A program made the position numbers and the translations under genes. Shown one piece after another: positions 1 through 8,945 of a stretch of 64,000 bases of DNA. Source of the DNA: Lachnoanaerobaculum orale (GTDB lineage: Bacteria > Bacillota > Clostridia > Lachnospirales > Lachnospiraceae). Location: contig NZ_RRCM01000001.1 in NCBI RefSeq assembly GCF_003862485.1, forward strand, positions 1,233,365-1,297,364, written 5' to 3'. The notes under the pieces are model-generated. The model did no database searches. It had not been told where the DNA came from and worked only from the letters and a program-made list of their open reading frames with translations. The first letter of the stretch is position 1. Each line of letters opens with the position of its first letter.

Positions 1-180
1 GGAGTTTGGCTTATCGGAGTACCTATGGCTTTTATCGGAGGTCTGTACTTTAAACTTCCTATATATATAGTATATGGAATGGTGCTTTCTGCAGAAATTT
101 ATAAGACAGTACTGGGATATATAAGGTATAAGCAGGGAAAGTGGTTGAAAAACTTAGCTATAGAATTGACAGCAAAATAA
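1..180 (+). CDS. C-terminal end of a MATE-family multidrug/Na+ exporter (partial)
   Basis: The window opens inside a reading frame that runs 59 residues to a TAA at 178-180. The peptide has a hydrophobic helix (GVWLIGVPMAFIGG), then a short KLPIYIVYGMVL helix, then a basic tail with KTVLGYIRYKQGKWLKNLA. The pattern 'G.P.AF.....LPIY.VY.......K...G..R...GKWL.NL' is the typical last transmembrane segment and cytoplasmic tail of MATE (NorM/DinF-like) transporters. The start and most of the protein lie upstream. No terminator is obvious before yebC, whose ribosome-binding site begins about 35 bases later. The family call rests on the tail alone, so the substrate cannot be inferred. Confidence 0.7.
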   Translation, partial: GVWLIGVPMAFIGGLYFKLPIYIVYGMVLSAEIYKTVLGYIRYKQGKWLKNLAIELTAK

Positions 181-226
181 TTTAAGTATAAAATAGTTTT
201 TTGGATTAGTATATAAAGGAGAAAAT

Positions 227-955
227 ATGTCAGGACATTCAAAATTTGCAAATATTAAACATAAAAAAGAGAAAAATGATGCCGCTAAGGGCAAAATTTT
301 TACTGTAATCGGAAGAGAGATTGCAGTTGCGGTAAAAGAGGGCGGACCGGACCCGAACAATAACTCAAGACTTAGAGATGTTATTGCAAAAGCAAAGGCA
401 AACAATGTACCAAATGATACAATTGAAAGAGGTATCAAAAAGGCGGCAGGAGATGTCAATTCTGTAAACTATGAGCAGAACACCTATGAAGGTTACGGCC
501 CGAACGGAGTTGCAATTATTGTAGAAACTTTAACAGATAATAAGAACAGAACTGCGGCAAATGTAAGAGCGGCTTTTACAAAGGGTGGCGGAAATATCGG
601 AACACCGGGATGTGTGTCTTTTATGTTTGACAAGAAGGGACAGATTATCATAGATAAGGAAGAATGTGATATGGACCCGGATGAACTTATGATGACTGCA
701 CTTGACCTTGGTGCCGAGGATTTCAATGAGGAAGAAGACAGCTATGAGATTTTAACAGATCCTGATAATTTCTCAGCTGTAAGAGAAGGACTTGAAAAAC
801 TGGGTATTCCGATGGCTGATGCAGAGGTTACAATGATTCCGCAAAACTGGGTAACATTGTCAGATGAGGAAGATATCAAGAAGATGAATCGTATTCTTGA
901 CCTTTTGGATGTTGAGGATGATGTACAGAATGTATATCATAGCTGGGATGAGTAA
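227..955 (+). CDS. yebC: YebC/PmpR-family DNA-binding regulator / ribosome-associated factor
   Basis: 242 residues, the normal family length. It begins with the hallmark [23 protein letters not shown] and keeps the three-domain YebC layout: an N-terminal helical bundle to about residue 75, then two alpha/beta domains with the conserved [24 protein letters not shown] and GGG..G..G.V.FMF segments. The C-terminus is acidic. Family members have been described as transcriptional regulators and, more recently, as factors that relieve ribosome stalling at difficult sequences; the sequence does not say which applies here. The start is supported by AAAGGAG seven bases upstream of the ATG. A small DUF4250 gene follows with essentially no gap, suggesting co-transcription. 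Confidence 0.95.
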   Translation: MSGHSKFANIKHKKEKNDAAKGKIFTVIGREIAVAVKEGGPDPNNNSRLRDVIAKAKANNVPNDTIERGIKKAAGDVNSVNYEQNTYEGYGPNGVAIIVETLTDNKNRTAANVRAAFTKGGGNIGTPGCVSFMFDKKGQIIIDKEECDMDPDELMMTALDLGAEDFNEEEDSYEILTDPDNFSAVREGLEKLGIPMADAEVTMIPQNWVTLSDEEDIKKMNRILDLLDVEDDVQNVYHSWDE

Positions 956-956
956 T

Positions 957-1133
957 ATGACATTGCCAAAAGATCCCGTGATGTTATTATCACTTATAAA
1001 TACCAAGCTTAGAGATTTTAATTCTTCGTTGGATGATTTTTGTAAAGAAAATAATCTAAATGAGGATGAGATAAAGAAAAAGCTTGAGATGATTGATTAT
1101 CACTATAACGAAGATAGAAATCAATTTGTATAA
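957..1133 (+). CDS. DUF4250 domain protein (small, unknown function)
   Basis: 58 residues, starting MTLPKDPVMLLSLINTKLRD and ending DYHYNEDRNQFV. This pattern (LPKDPVMLLS.INT.LRD ... DYHYN...NQFV) is the signature of DUF4250, a short helical family found widely in Clostridia. I chose the ATG at 957, two bases after the yebC stop, because the family begins at MTLPKDP; an in-frame extension upstream would overlap yebC and does not resemble the family. A strong inverted repeat follows at 1147-1200. No function is known for the family and none is inferred beyond co-transcription with yebC. Confidence 0.85.
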   Translation: MTLPKDPVMLLSLINTKLRDFNSSLDDFCKENNLNEDEIKKKLEMIDYHYNEDRNQFV

Positions 1134-1146
1134 TTATATTTGTTAC

Positions 1147-1200
1147 TAAAAATAGTATTTAAATAGTTGGTTTAGGCTGATTATTTAAATACTATTTTTA
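1147..1200 (+). terminator. Perfect 19-bp inverted repeat after the yebC-DUF4250 pair
   Basis: Positions 1147-1165 and 1182-1200 are exact reverse complements (19 bp) around a 16-base loop, with a T-rich right arm (CTATTTTTATTT). It is AT-rich but long, and sits 14 bases after the DUF4250 stop. It probably terminates the plus-strand unit and may work in both directions. Confidence 0.6.
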
Positions 1201-1287
1201 TTTGAAGAGTAGTTTGCCCGGTAAATATTCAATATATAACTATTCGCAAAACTCAAGTTTAACGCATAGTTATGCAATTTAAATATA

Positions 1288-1312
1288 GGGAGCTATTATG
1301 ATAATAACTCCC
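1288..1312 (-). terminator. Probable terminator of the CAP-domain protein gene
   Basis: On the minus strand an 11-bp stem (GGGAGTTATTA / TAATAGCTCCC, one G-U pair) encloses a three-base loop about 40 bases past the stop codon. An outer AACGCA/TGCGTT repeat (about 1261-1324) surrounds it. The following T-run is interrupted (TATATTTAAATT), so termination may be imperfect. Confidence 0.5.
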
Positions 1313-1350
1313 CAATATTGCGTTTATACAAACATAAATATGTTTATAGC

Positions 1351-2997
1351 TTATTTAATCCATGCACCGTTTGCATCCACTCTGTATCCGTCAGGTGTTG
1401 TAGTGTTTACATACAGCGCACAACTTGAGTCAAAGCAATACCACTTTCCGTTTATCTGTAACCACTGACTGACTGCGCTATATCCTCCTGCCTGTGTATA
1501 ATACCACTTATTACCTAAGTAAAGCCATTCATTCTCGGATATATATCCTCCCGCCTTTGCATAGAACCATGAATTGTTTACTTTCAACCAGTTGTTCTCA
1601 ATCAAACTGCCGTCTGCACTAAGATAAAACCAATGTCCGTTATCTTTTACCCAATCATTTCTTACAGGTAAAGCTGATCCGTTTCTAAAATAATTCCAAC
1701 TTCCGTTACTTAATTTAACCCAGGTTCCGCCGGAGGATTGACTTGTATTACTGTCTGTATTGATAAATCCCCATGTGAATGTAGTTTTTGACCTTCCGGA
1801 GCCGCCGCCTGATGAGCCGCCGCCTGAGCGACCGCCACCTCCGCCACCGGATTTGCCTGACTTACCTGAGCCGCCTGTATGTACACTTGTACTGCCGTCT
1901 TTTTCAACTATAAGACCTTTTTTGCCGAAACTCTTATTCCCATATAAGCTGAAGAAATCTACAGTATATTCTATAGGATCATATGCATTTCCGTGATTAT
2001 CCTTAAGTCCTTCAACTTTGACCAGATATCTGTCACCTGCATTATATTTTATCTTTGCGTCAAAAATAACAGCCTGATGTAATGAGCCGTAGCCGCCTGT
2101 ATTTATATTAAAGAATTCGCCTGTAGTACTCTTATCGCTCTTATCAAAATAATATGACTTGTTTGTTTTTAAATTTGTAAGAGTAACCTTTACATCATTT
2201 TCATTTGCACTGAAGTAGTCGGAGTTCAATGAGATAGACCAAGGGCCGTACATATATTCTGCAGGCATCTTACTTGCAGGCCATGTCAAAAAGTCCACGT
2301 CACTACCGCTACTTGAACTGCCGAAGAACGAATTCCACAAGTCTGTACCTGTATAGATGCAATACATGGATGTATATTCATTGTTGCGTCCAGGCCCTAC
2401 GGAAATACCGAATGATGTCTTTTCAAGTCCCGGGGAAATTGCCCACCTTCTATGTCCTACTCTATCTATATTAGAAGGGTCTCCGTCTCCCATCCAACCA
2501 TATAGTATGGCCTCTGAAATTGTATCATAACCTGCACCTAGATTTGAATGCTTTGCACCGTAGGCACCATTGATGTATAACTCATCGGATACACCGGCTT
2601 TTCTTTCAGGATTATGTGTGATACCGCCTATTCCGATCATAAGTGTTGATGATGCCTGTGCATACTTTTCGGTATCATAGTCATAGCTTGCTTCATTAAG
2701 TCCGGCAACATACCTCATGACATTTAAAGTGTTGAGAGCGTTTTGTCTTGAAGCATCACTTAACTCTCCTGCTATATTGTTCTTGTAGTCAGGTGTAACC
2801 TTCCAAGTATCAGGTTTTGTAACATCGAAAGGATGACTGCTTAGGTAAGCTTTTATATCTTCCTCACTTCTTTGTGTAGCCATCTTTGCATTAGACGGCG
2901 TTCCGGCTACGGTAAACGGATATGCTGCAACATCCATGCTGTAAAGCCCGACAACGGCAAGGCTGATTGCAACCAGTGACAATAGTTTTTTGACCAT
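1351..2997 (-). CDS. Secreted CAP-domain protein with cell-wall-binding repeats
   Basis: 548 residues. A basic N-terminus and hydrophobic core (MVKKLLSLVAISLAVVGL) ending near ...VAAYP form a Sec signal peptide. Residues about 85-230 resemble a CAP/SCP-like extracellular domain: NTLNVMRYVAGL near the start, GITHNPER, and the DRVGHRRWAISP signature. A beta-rich stretch follows, then a Gly/Ser linker (about residues 375-405), then at least four aromatic repeats of the type NNWLKVNNSWFYAKAGGYI and NEWLYLGNKWYYTQAGGY. These match choline-binding/CW_binding_1-type repeats that hold proteins on the cell wall. I start at ATG 2997 because GGAGG sits six bases upstream; an in-frame GTG four codons earlier would place the ribosome-binding site inside the gene. 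It has its own promoter and is not part of the cobalamin operon. The substrate of the CAP domain is unknown. Confidence 0.85.
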   Translation of the reverse strand: MVKKLLSLVAISLAVVGLYSMDVAAYPFTVAGTPSNAKMATQRSEEDIKAYLSSHPFDVTKPDTWKVTPDYKNNIAGELSDASRQNALNTLNVMRYVAGLNEASYDYDTEKYAQASSTLMIGIGGITHNPERKAGVSDELYINGAYGAKHSNLGAGYDTISEAILYGWMGDGDPSNIDRVGHRRWAISPGLEKTSFGISVGPGRNNEYTSMYCIYTGTDLWNSFFGSSSSGSDVDFLTWPASKMPAEYMYGPWSISLNSDYFSANENDVKVTLTNLKTNKSYYFDKSDKSTTGEFFNINTGGYGSLHQAVIFDAKIKYNAGDRYLVKVEGLKDNHGNAYDPIEYTVDFFSLYGNKSFGKKGLIVEKDGSTSVHTGGSGKSGKSGGGGGGRSGGGSSGGGSGRSKTTFTWGFINTDSNTSQSSGGTWVKLSNGSWNYFRNGSALPVRNDWVKDNGHWFYLSADGSLIENNWLKVNNSWFYAKAGGYISENEWLYLGNKWYYTQAGGYSAVSQWLQINGKWYCFDSSCALYVNTTTPDGYRVDANGAWIK

Positions 2998-3057
2998 ATA
3001 TACCTCCACGCAGATACTTAAAATATAAGATTTAAATATCCTTAATATTTTATAAAT

Positions 3058-3086
3058 ATTATATTACAGATACAAAAGTCTTTCAA
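3058..3086 (-). promoter_or_regulatory. Sigma-A-type promoter of the CAP-domain gene
   Basis: Minus-strand TTGAAA (3081-3086) and TATAAT (3058-3063) are separated by exactly 17 bp, about 60 bases upstream of the start codon. It lies just after the cobalamin operon terminator, so the CAP gene is independently transcribed. Confidence 0.7.
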
Positions 3087-3169
3087 TAATTGTATGCTAT
3101 TATCACATTTATCGTTACATTGTACAATAAAAACTTTAAAATATGTAACATATGATAATTTTTTTAAAA

Positions 3170-3212
3170 CTAAAAAACTGTTACCCGATAAGTTCATTCA
3201 TCAGGTAACAGT
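3170..3212 (-). terminator. Terminator of the cbiA-to-cbiC operon
   Basis: On the minus strand ACTGTTACC (3204-3212) pairs with GGTAACAGT (3177-3185) around an 18-base loop, followed by TTTTTTAG. It lies six bases beyond the cbiC stop and is the only terminator seen since cbiA. Confidence 0.85.
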
Positions 3213-3217
3213 CTTTA

Positions 3218-3874
3218 TCATACCATTTGCAATAATACAGCATTTATTATTGCGGCACAGACATTGCTTCCGCCCTTATTGCCGTCACAAATAATTGCAG
3301 GTATATTGCTCTGTTTTATAAGCTCCTTGGCTTCGATAACATTTACAAAGCCTACAGGTGCCGCGATAATAAAATCAGGTGTATATTTGTCCAAAAGCTC
3401 ATGGATTCTTATCAGTGCCGTAGGTGCATTACCTACAGCAAATACTATAGGGATCTTTTTGCCTTTATTTAAATCCTGTTTTTCATCGCGAATTTGATAA
3501 GCCAAATCAACGGAGGCCGTCGCTCTTGTAGTGTTGTTTTTCTTTGCATATTCAATCGTATCAGGCTCCGCAATAAGACAGCGCGGAGTTATAGAAAACT
3601 TGCCTGTCAATATCCTTTTATTGATACCGCTTAGTGCCATATTTGTATCTGTAAAAATCATTGCATCTGATTGTATACAATGTTTTAAAGTTTCAATTGC
3701 ATTATTTTGAAATATAACATTGTATTGATAGTCAAAGTCAGCCGTGGTATGTATAGTTCTTTTTACAACCAAAAGCTCATCATCGGTATAAAACTTCAGT
3801 CTGTCCTTATCCATCTGTGATGTAAGTATTTCAAAACTCTTTTTCTCTATATCCTCAGGTTTTATCTGTAGCAT
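3218..3874 (-). CDS. cbiC: Cobalt-precorrin-8 methylmutase
   Basis: 218 residues, full family length. CbiC moves a methyl group from C-11 to C-12 of the corrin ring, giving cobyrinate, in the cytosol. Key visible features: KRTIHTTADFDY, with the catalytic histidine at residue 42; VGNAPTAL; APVGFVNVIEAKE; and GNKGGSNVCAA near the C-terminus. It is the last gene of the operon, 11 bases after cbiP, and its product is the substrate of CbiA at the head of the same operon. Confidence 0.95.
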   Translation of the reverse strand: MLQIKPEDIEKKSFEILTSQMDKDRLKFYTDDELLVVKRTIHTTADFDYQYNVIFQNNAIETLKHCIQSDAMIFTDTNMALSGINKRILTGKFSITPRCLIAEPDTIEYAKKNNTTRATASVDLAYQIRDEKQDLNKGKKIPIVFAVGNAPTALIRIHELLDKYTPDFIIAAPVGFVNVIEAKELIKQSNIPAIICDGNKGGSNVCAAIINAVLLQMV

Positions 3875-3885
3875 AAATCACCTTT

Positions 3886-5391
3886 CTATTTTTCGATATT
3901 TAAAATATTCATTATTCTTTCTATATCCAAAGACTCTTCCACCAGATCTGCCAAAAGCTCATACTGTGAGTCCTTATAGCTTTCAAAATCGGTTATATTA
4001 TCATTAAGACTGATCTTTTTACCTGTCTTTTTGATAAGACCGCTTATCAGACAGTCTACAAACCTATCATTTTCAAATATACCGTGCATATATGTACCAA
4101 GTATATTTTTGTTTACAAAGCCTCCGTTTTCACTTATATCTGATATTGTAAAATACTTTTCATCTGCATCTATGGTGCTGCCCATATGTATCTCATAACC
4201 TGTTATGGCAGTATCGCTAAGATTATCAATAAAATCCGGCAAATTCATTATCTTTGTTTTAGTCTGCCTTGTAGTCTTTTTCTTGGCAAATACAGTACTG
4301 AAGTTTAGGAGTTGAAGTCCTGTTTCAGAGCCTCCCTCTTCCACTCCTACCTCATCGGTTAAGTTGTTTCCAAGCATTTGAAAACCTCCGCATATGCCGA
4401 TAAGATTTTTATTTATCAGATTATTACGATTAAAGCCTTTATCTTTCAGCCATCGAAGATCATAGAGTGTATTTTTTGATCCGGGTAATATTACAAGGTC
4501 CGCATCTGCCATCTCATTCGGAGAGGTGATATACTTAAGTACAATCTCAGACCTTCGCTCAAGCGGATTGAAATCTGTAAAGTTTGAAATATGCGGCAGT
4601 CTTATTACCGCAATATTTATCTTATCCTTTGAAAATTCGGTACTTGCAGTATCAAGTCTTGAAGATAAGCTGTCCTCATCGTCTATATCAATCTTTGTCA
4701 TAGGTATAACACCTACTACAGGTATTTTGACACCTATTTTAGCAAAGTGATCTTTGAGCATATCAAAGCCCGGAGTGAGCAAAGTTTTATCACCTCTGAA
4801 CTTATTTATCACAATACCCTTTATCCTTTTTTGACTTTCATTGTCCAAAAGAGCTACAGTACCGAAAACAGATGCGAATACGCCACCTCTGTCAATATCG
4901 GCCACCAATAGTACAGGTGAATCCACAAGCTTTGCCAGCCCCATATTCACTATATCATTTTCATTTAAGTTTATCTCTGCAGGTGAACCGGCACCTTCTA
5001 TAACAATAATGTCGTATTCACTGTCAAGTTTTTTGTAAGCATCCATTACATAAGGGATAAAGCTCTTTTTGTTGGCGTAATAATCGCTTGCACTCATATT
5101 TGCATAGACTTTACCGTTTAATATTACCTGACTTCCGGTATTTGATGTAGGTTTTAAAAGTATCGGATTCATACAGGCGTCAGGCGCTACCTTAGCCGCC
5201 TCAGCCTGCATAACCTGAGCTCGCCCCATCTCCAAGCCGTCTTTTGTTATAAAGGAGTTTAGAGCCATATTCTGTGACTTAAAAGGCGCCACCTTAAAGC
5301 CCATTCTTTTAAACATTCTGCAAAGTCCGGCAACCAAAAAGCTCTTACCTGAGTTTGACATGGTTCCCTGAACCATTATAACCTTTGCCAT
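3886..5391 (-). CDS. cbiP: Cobyric acid synthase (glutamine-dependent)
   Basis: 501 residues, typical CbiP/CobQ size. It amidates the b, d, e and g carboxylates of adenosylcobyrinic acid a,c-diamide using glutamine and ATP. The N-terminal dethiobiotin-synthetase-like half has the nucleotide-binding GTMSNSGKS at about residues 9-17 and the VADIDRGGVFAS motif. The C-terminal class-I glutaminase-like half has ICGGFQMLG with the nucleophile Cys334 and a YMHGIFEND segment with the catalytic histidine. It starts three bases after cobD and is followed by cbiC. Confusion with CbiA is excluded by the domain order and the DRGGVFAS motif. Confidence 0.96.
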   Translation of the reverse strand: MAKVIMVQGTMSNSGKSFLVAGLCRMFKRMGFKVAPFKSQNMALNSFITKDGLEMGRAQVMQAEAAKVAPDACMNPILLKPTSNTGSQVILNGKVYANMSASDYYANKKSFIPYVMDAYKKLDSEYDIIVIEGAGSPAEINLNENDIVNMGLAKLVDSPVLLVADIDRGGVFASVFGTVALLDNESQKRIKGIVINKFRGDKTLLTPGFDMLKDHFAKIGVKIPVVGVIPMTKIDIDDEDSLSSRLDTASTEFSKDKINIAVIRLPHISNFTDFNPLERRSEIVLKYITSPNEMADADLVILPGSKNTLYDLRWLKDKGFNRNNLINKNLIGICGGFQMLGNNLTDEVGVEEGGSETGLQLLNFSTVFAKKKTTRQTKTKIMNLPDFIDNLSDTAITGYEIHMGSTIDADEKYFTISDISENGGFVNKNILGTYMHGIFENDRFVDCLISGLIKKTGKKISLNDNITDFESYKDSQYELLADLVEESLDIERIMNILNIEK

Positions 5392-5394
5392 AAA

Positions 5395-6426
5395 CTACCC
5401 CCTAAGTATCTTATGTATTGTATCAACAAGTATATTATTTTCAGCCTCTGTTTTAACCGCCACTCTGAAGTAGGTATCATCAAGTCCTACAAAATCCGAG
5501 CAGTCTCTGACTATTATTCCATATGTCAAAAGCTTTTTTGACATATTCTTTTTATACTTACAAAGTAAAAAGTTTGCCATGGAGTGAAAAGTAACTATAC
5601 CTAAATCCTCTAATTTATGTGCTAAAACAGTCTTCTCTTTTTGGATAGACTCGACAACGGAGTCCATATTTTGTGTCAGTGAGTACTTGGCGGCTTCAAG
5701 CGCAAGTGTATTTATATCCCATGACGGTGTAAGCTTTTTAAGCTTCTTCATTATTGTATTATTATGTGTGAGCAAATATCCGAAGCGAAGCCCCGGAAAA
5801 GCATACAGCTTTGTAAGGGATCTTAGTATAGCTATATTCTCAAAATCATTCAGTTTATCGCACATCGAGTAATTTTCACCGTTTTCTACAAACTCCAAAA
5901 AGCACTCATCAAGCAGAACAAAAATATCTTTTTGCTTACAGTATTTGATTATTTTATGCAATAACTTATTTTCAACAATAAATCCTGTCGGATTATTGGG
6001 GTTTGTAAGTACAAGTATATCAATATCATCAGACAATATATCAAATATATCTTCACTTATATGAAGATTTGGCATATTGTAGTAGATTAAATTTGCATCT
6101 ACTGATTCGGCAGCCAGTCTGTATGATTCAAAGCTCGGTACCGGTATACATATATTTATCCCTTTTTTAAAGGTTTGAAACAGCCTGAATATAATACTGT
6201 TTGCACCGTTTCCAAGATAAATATCACCTGTATCCACATTATGTTTTTTACTTATTATGTCATTTATTTCACTATAATTTCCGTTCGGATAATGCTCCAA
6301 AGTTAAGATGGAATCTGTCAGAATTTTTTTTAAGTTACTGTCAAGTCCGTATGGATTGATGCTTGCGGAAAAGTCGATAAATTTTTTTCCTGTCTTGGCA
6401 TATTCTAAGAATCTACCTCCGTGCAT
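5395..6426 (-). CDS. cobD: L-threonine-O-3-phosphate decarboxylase (PLP enzyme)
   Basis: 343 residues from ATG 6426. CobD makes (R)-1-amino-2-propanol phosphate, the linker that CbiB attaches to cobyric acid. It is a fold-type I PLP protein: N-terminal MHGGRFLEYAK, TNPNNPTGF, and SLTKLYAFPGLRFGY, with Lys206 as the predicted Schiff-base lysine. The start is placed at MHGG because AGAGAGG lies just upstream and family members begin there; longer frames would run deep into cbiF. The start overlaps the cbiF stop by 14 bases. By sequence alone a histidinol-phosphate aminotransferase is possible, but the operon context decides for CobD. Confidence 0.9.
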   Translation of the reverse strand: MHGGRFLEYAKTGKKFIDFSASINPYGLDSNLKKILTDSILTLEHYPNGNYSEINDIISKKHNVDTGDIYLGNGANSIIFRLFQTFKKGINICIPVPSFESYRLAAESVDANLIYYNMPNLHISEDIFDILSDDIDILVLTNPNNPTGFIVENKLLHKIIKYCKQKDIFVLLDECFLEFVENGENYSMCDKLNDFENIAILRSLTKLYAFPGLRFGYLLTHNNTIMKKLKKLTPSWDINTLALEAAKYSLTQNMDSVVESIQKEKTVLAHKLEDLGIVTFHSMANFLLCKYKKNMSKKLLTYGIIVRDCSDFVGLDDTYFRVAVKTEAENNILVDTIHKILRG

Positions 6427-7174
6427 CTTGAGCCTCTCTGAACTCATGAGAAAAATGCTTGTCATAGAGCTTGCTGAGTTCAAACTCATCTGCAAGGAAT
6501 CTGCCTACATATACAAGTGCCGTCTTATTTATATCGGCTTCTTTAACCTTATCTGCAATACATTCAAGAGTTGACACTATTATCTTTTGATCAGGCCAGC
6601 TTGCCTTATATACTACAGCAGCCGGTGTATCCTTAGGATATGAAGTCATAAGCTTTTTTGCAAGTTCATCTATACTTGCTATACTTAGAAAAATCGCCAT
6701 ACTTGCCTGTATCTTTGCAAGGTTTTCAATACTTTCAGCTTCAGGAACAGGTGTCCTGCCTGCCATTCTTGTAAGAATAAGAGTCTGTGTGACTCCCGGC
6801 AGAGTAAATTCTTTTTTCATTGCGGCAGCGCCTGCAAAAACGGAACTTACTCCCGGAATTACCTCATATTCTATACCTTCCTTATCAAGAGCAACCATCT
6901 GTTCTCTGATAGCTCCGTACATAGACGGATCACCTGTATGAACTCGTGCAACACTCAAGCCTTTGGCGGTTGAATCAAATATAATATCAAGCACCTCGTC
7001 AAGACTTAGAGAAGCGGAGTTTATAAGCTTTGCACCTTCTTTAATATCTGTAAATAATTCTTTGTTTACAAGAGAACCTGTATAAATAATAACATCCGAA
7101 CTGTCAATAATTCTTTTGCCCTTGACAGTCAAAAGTTCAGGATCTCCTGAGCCTGCACCTATAAAATAAAGCAT
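6413..7174 (-). CDS. cbiF: Cobalt-precorrin-4 C11-methyltransferase
   Basis: 253 residues of the tetrapyrrole methylase fold. It uses S-adenosylmethionine to methylate C-11 of cobalt-precorrin-4. The N-terminal MLYFIGAGSGDPELLTVKG is the SAM-site loop; VARVHTGDPSMYGA, IPGVSSVFAGAA and LTRMAGRTPVPE are the CbiF/CobM-specific blocks. It overlaps cbiB by 16 bases and cobD by 14. It is the only early ring methyltransferase in this operon; its companions CbiL and CbiH are about 14 kb away in the second cobalamin block. Confidence 0.95.
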   Translation of the reverse strand: MLYFIGAGSGDPELLTVKGKRIIDSSDVIIYTGSLVNKELFTDIKEGAKLINSASLSLDEVLDIIFDSTAKGLSVARVHTGDPSMYGAIREQMVALDKEGIEYEVIPGVSSVFAGAAAMKKEFTLPGVTQTLILTRMAGRTPVPEAESIENLAKIQASMAIFLSIASIDELAKKLMTSYPKDTPAAVVYKASWPDQKIIVSTLECIADKVKEADINKTALVYVGRFLADEFELSKLYDKHFSHEFREAQDARR

Positions 7175-8178
7175 ATTATGCCTCCAATTATTAAATTTAT
7201 TATAAGCAATACCGTGTAAGCAAAATACATAATATTGTTTACTTCTATTATATCATCAGCCTTTATGGCTGCATTACCGTCTCCGATACTTTTCTTTTTG
7301 ACAAGCTTGCCGAAATAATATGCATCACCAAGCAGCTTGGTATTAAAAAAGCCTGCAATAATACTCTCTGTCTGCCCTGCATTCGGACTGGAATGTACAT
7401 ATCTGTATTTAATAAAGGCCTGTAATGAGTTTGTAAATGTTATAAAACTGCCTTTAAACAAAGATAATATAAATATCACAAAAAGTAAGATAATGGCGGA
7501 AAATCTGGCAGGTAAGAAATTGACTATGTCATCAAGCTTGGCAGCCGCCTTACCTATATAAAAATATTTTTCATCCTTGTATCCTATCATGGAGTCCATA
7601 GTATTTACAGTCTTATATATTATAGGAAGTACCAAGATAAGCCATATAAGTTCGGTGTTAAACGCCGCTATTATACTGCCCAGTGTAGCATAAAACCAAG
7701 GAGCCACAATACCGTCCGACATATTCTCGGCAACAGTCTCTATAACCGCCTTTATGATATGTTCATAGTCAAGTCTGTCGGTGTCCCTGCCCACTATCAT
7801 GGAGAGTGCTTTTCTTGATTTTTCTATATCATTGCCCTTTATAGCATGGTACACCTTCATACTCTCAAATCTAAGTGAAGCCTTTGAAAATATTTGAAAG
7901 AACAGAAAGCTTTCCAATAAAAAGGCAAGCAAAGTATTCACCTTATATAAGAAAGTATCTATAAGGTATGCTGCCACACCCCAAATAAGGATGTTAAAAA
8001 AGACGATAAGAAAGCCTGAAAAAAGCAGTCCTGTATTCGACTTGAAAACTTTTCTGAAAAGCTTTTCAAAAGCTGAAATTGTATTACCTATAAATCTTAC
8101 CATATGTGGAAAATTTTCAAAATCTCTGATAAAAAAATCCAATATAAATCCACATAAAAAAGCAAAAAAATGAATCAT
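7159..8178 (-). CDS. cbiB: Adenosylcobinamide-phosphate synthase (membrane protein)
   Basis: 339 residues with several hydrophobic helices (about residues 1-20, 50-90, 165-190, 220-245, 315-339). CbiB joins aminopropanol phosphate to adenosylcobyric acid. Family blocks are visible: ETVAENMSDGIVAPWFYA, NTMDSMIGYKDEKY and SPNAGQTESIIAGF. It begins six bases after the cobS stop and overlaps cbiF by 16 bases. It is somewhat longer than the roughly 310-residue average, mainly in its N-terminal third, without loss of conserved segments. Confidence 0.95.
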   Translation of the reverse strand: MIHFFAFLCGFILDFFIRDFENFPHMVRFIGNTISAFEKLFRKVFKSNTGLLFSGFLIVFFNILIWGVAAYLIDTFLYKVNTLLAFLLESFLFFQIFSKASLRFESMKVYHAIKGNDIEKSRKALSMIVGRDTDRLDYEHIIKAVIETVAENMSDGIVAPWFYATLGSIIAAFNTELIWLILVLPIIYKTVNTMDSMIGYKDEKYFYIGKAAAKLDDIVNFLPARFSAIILLFVIFILSLFKGSFITFTNSLQAFIKYRYVHSSPNAGQTESIIAGFFNTKLLGDAYYFGKLVKKKSIGDGNAAIKADDIIEVNNIMYFAYTVLLIINLIIGGIICFIL

Positions 8179-8184
8179 TTTACT

Positions 8185-8943
8185 CTAAGGTGCCAATGCA
8201 AGTACCAAAACAACTACAAGCTCTGCCAGCTGCAAAAAATAGCCTGCAAGGTCACCTGTAATACCCCCAAACTCTTCAAAAGATTTTACCCTGTAAAATA
8301 AAAAGACCAAAAATATAGCTATCGCACAAAGCAGACCGTAGTTTACACTTATCGCTATCATAGCCACACTTCCAAAGCCGATAAATAAAAGCAATACTAT
8401 TCTGTTGATGTAAATAAGGCTCTTATCGGCAAATTCAAAAGCCAGACCGTTGCCTCTTGCATTTTTAAATACTGTCAAAGCCAGTGCGCTGTACGCCCTT
8501 ATAAGCATATATGCAACGGCAAGTATACATATTTTTGTAAAACTCTTTATAGACAACATACCGGCAAAGTATAAAATTATATATACAAGCCCACCGATTA
8601 TGGCAAAGGCGCCTGAATTGGAATCCTTCATTATACTAAGTTTTTTTTCTTTGGGTTGATTTGAACCCAGTGCGTCCATAGTGTCAAGGAACCCGTCCAT
8701 ATGTATGCCGCCTGTATACAATATCGGAAAACTTGTAAGTATCGCCGCAACAAGGAATTCATTCACTTTTAATTTACTGAAAAATATAGAAAATAAAACC
8801 AAAAAAATCCCTTCCACTATACCCACAACAGGTAAGAATAAAAGGCAATATTTCATATTTTCTTTTTTCCACTCAAAACTCCTGACCGGAAGCTTTGAGT
8901 ACATGGCAAAGGTTATTGCCATCGACTTTATTATATTTATCAT
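8185..8943 (-). CDS. cobS: Adenosylcobinamide-GDP ribazoletransferase (cobalamin synthase)
   Basis: 252 residues of a polytopic membrane protein. It joins adenosylcobinamide-GDP to alpha-ribazole, the last assembly step. The acidic family motif HMDGFLDTMDALGS (metal binding) is followed by KDSNSGAFAIIGG. At least six hydrophobic segments are visible. It begins two bases after the cobU stop, matching the usual cobU-cobS-cobT association. Confidence 0.95.
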   Translation of the reverse strand: MINIIKSMAITFAMYSKLPVRSFEWKKENMKYCLLFLPVVGIVEGIFLVLFSIFFSKLKVNEFLVAAILTSFPILYTGGIHMDGFLDTMDALGSNQPKEKKLSIMKDSNSGAFAIIGGLVYIILYFAGMLSIKSFTKICILAVAYMLIRAYSALALTVFKNARGNGLAFEFADKSLIYINRIVLLLFIGFGSVAMIAISVNYGLLCAIAIFLVFLFYRVKSFEEFGGITGDLAGYFLQLAELVVVLVLALAP

Positions 8944-8945
8944 CT

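Noticed and set aside
1760..1996. Plus-strand proline-rich frame (PPPPDEPPPERPPPPPP)
   Set aside because: It is the antisense reading of the Gly/Ser linker of the CAP-domain protein.
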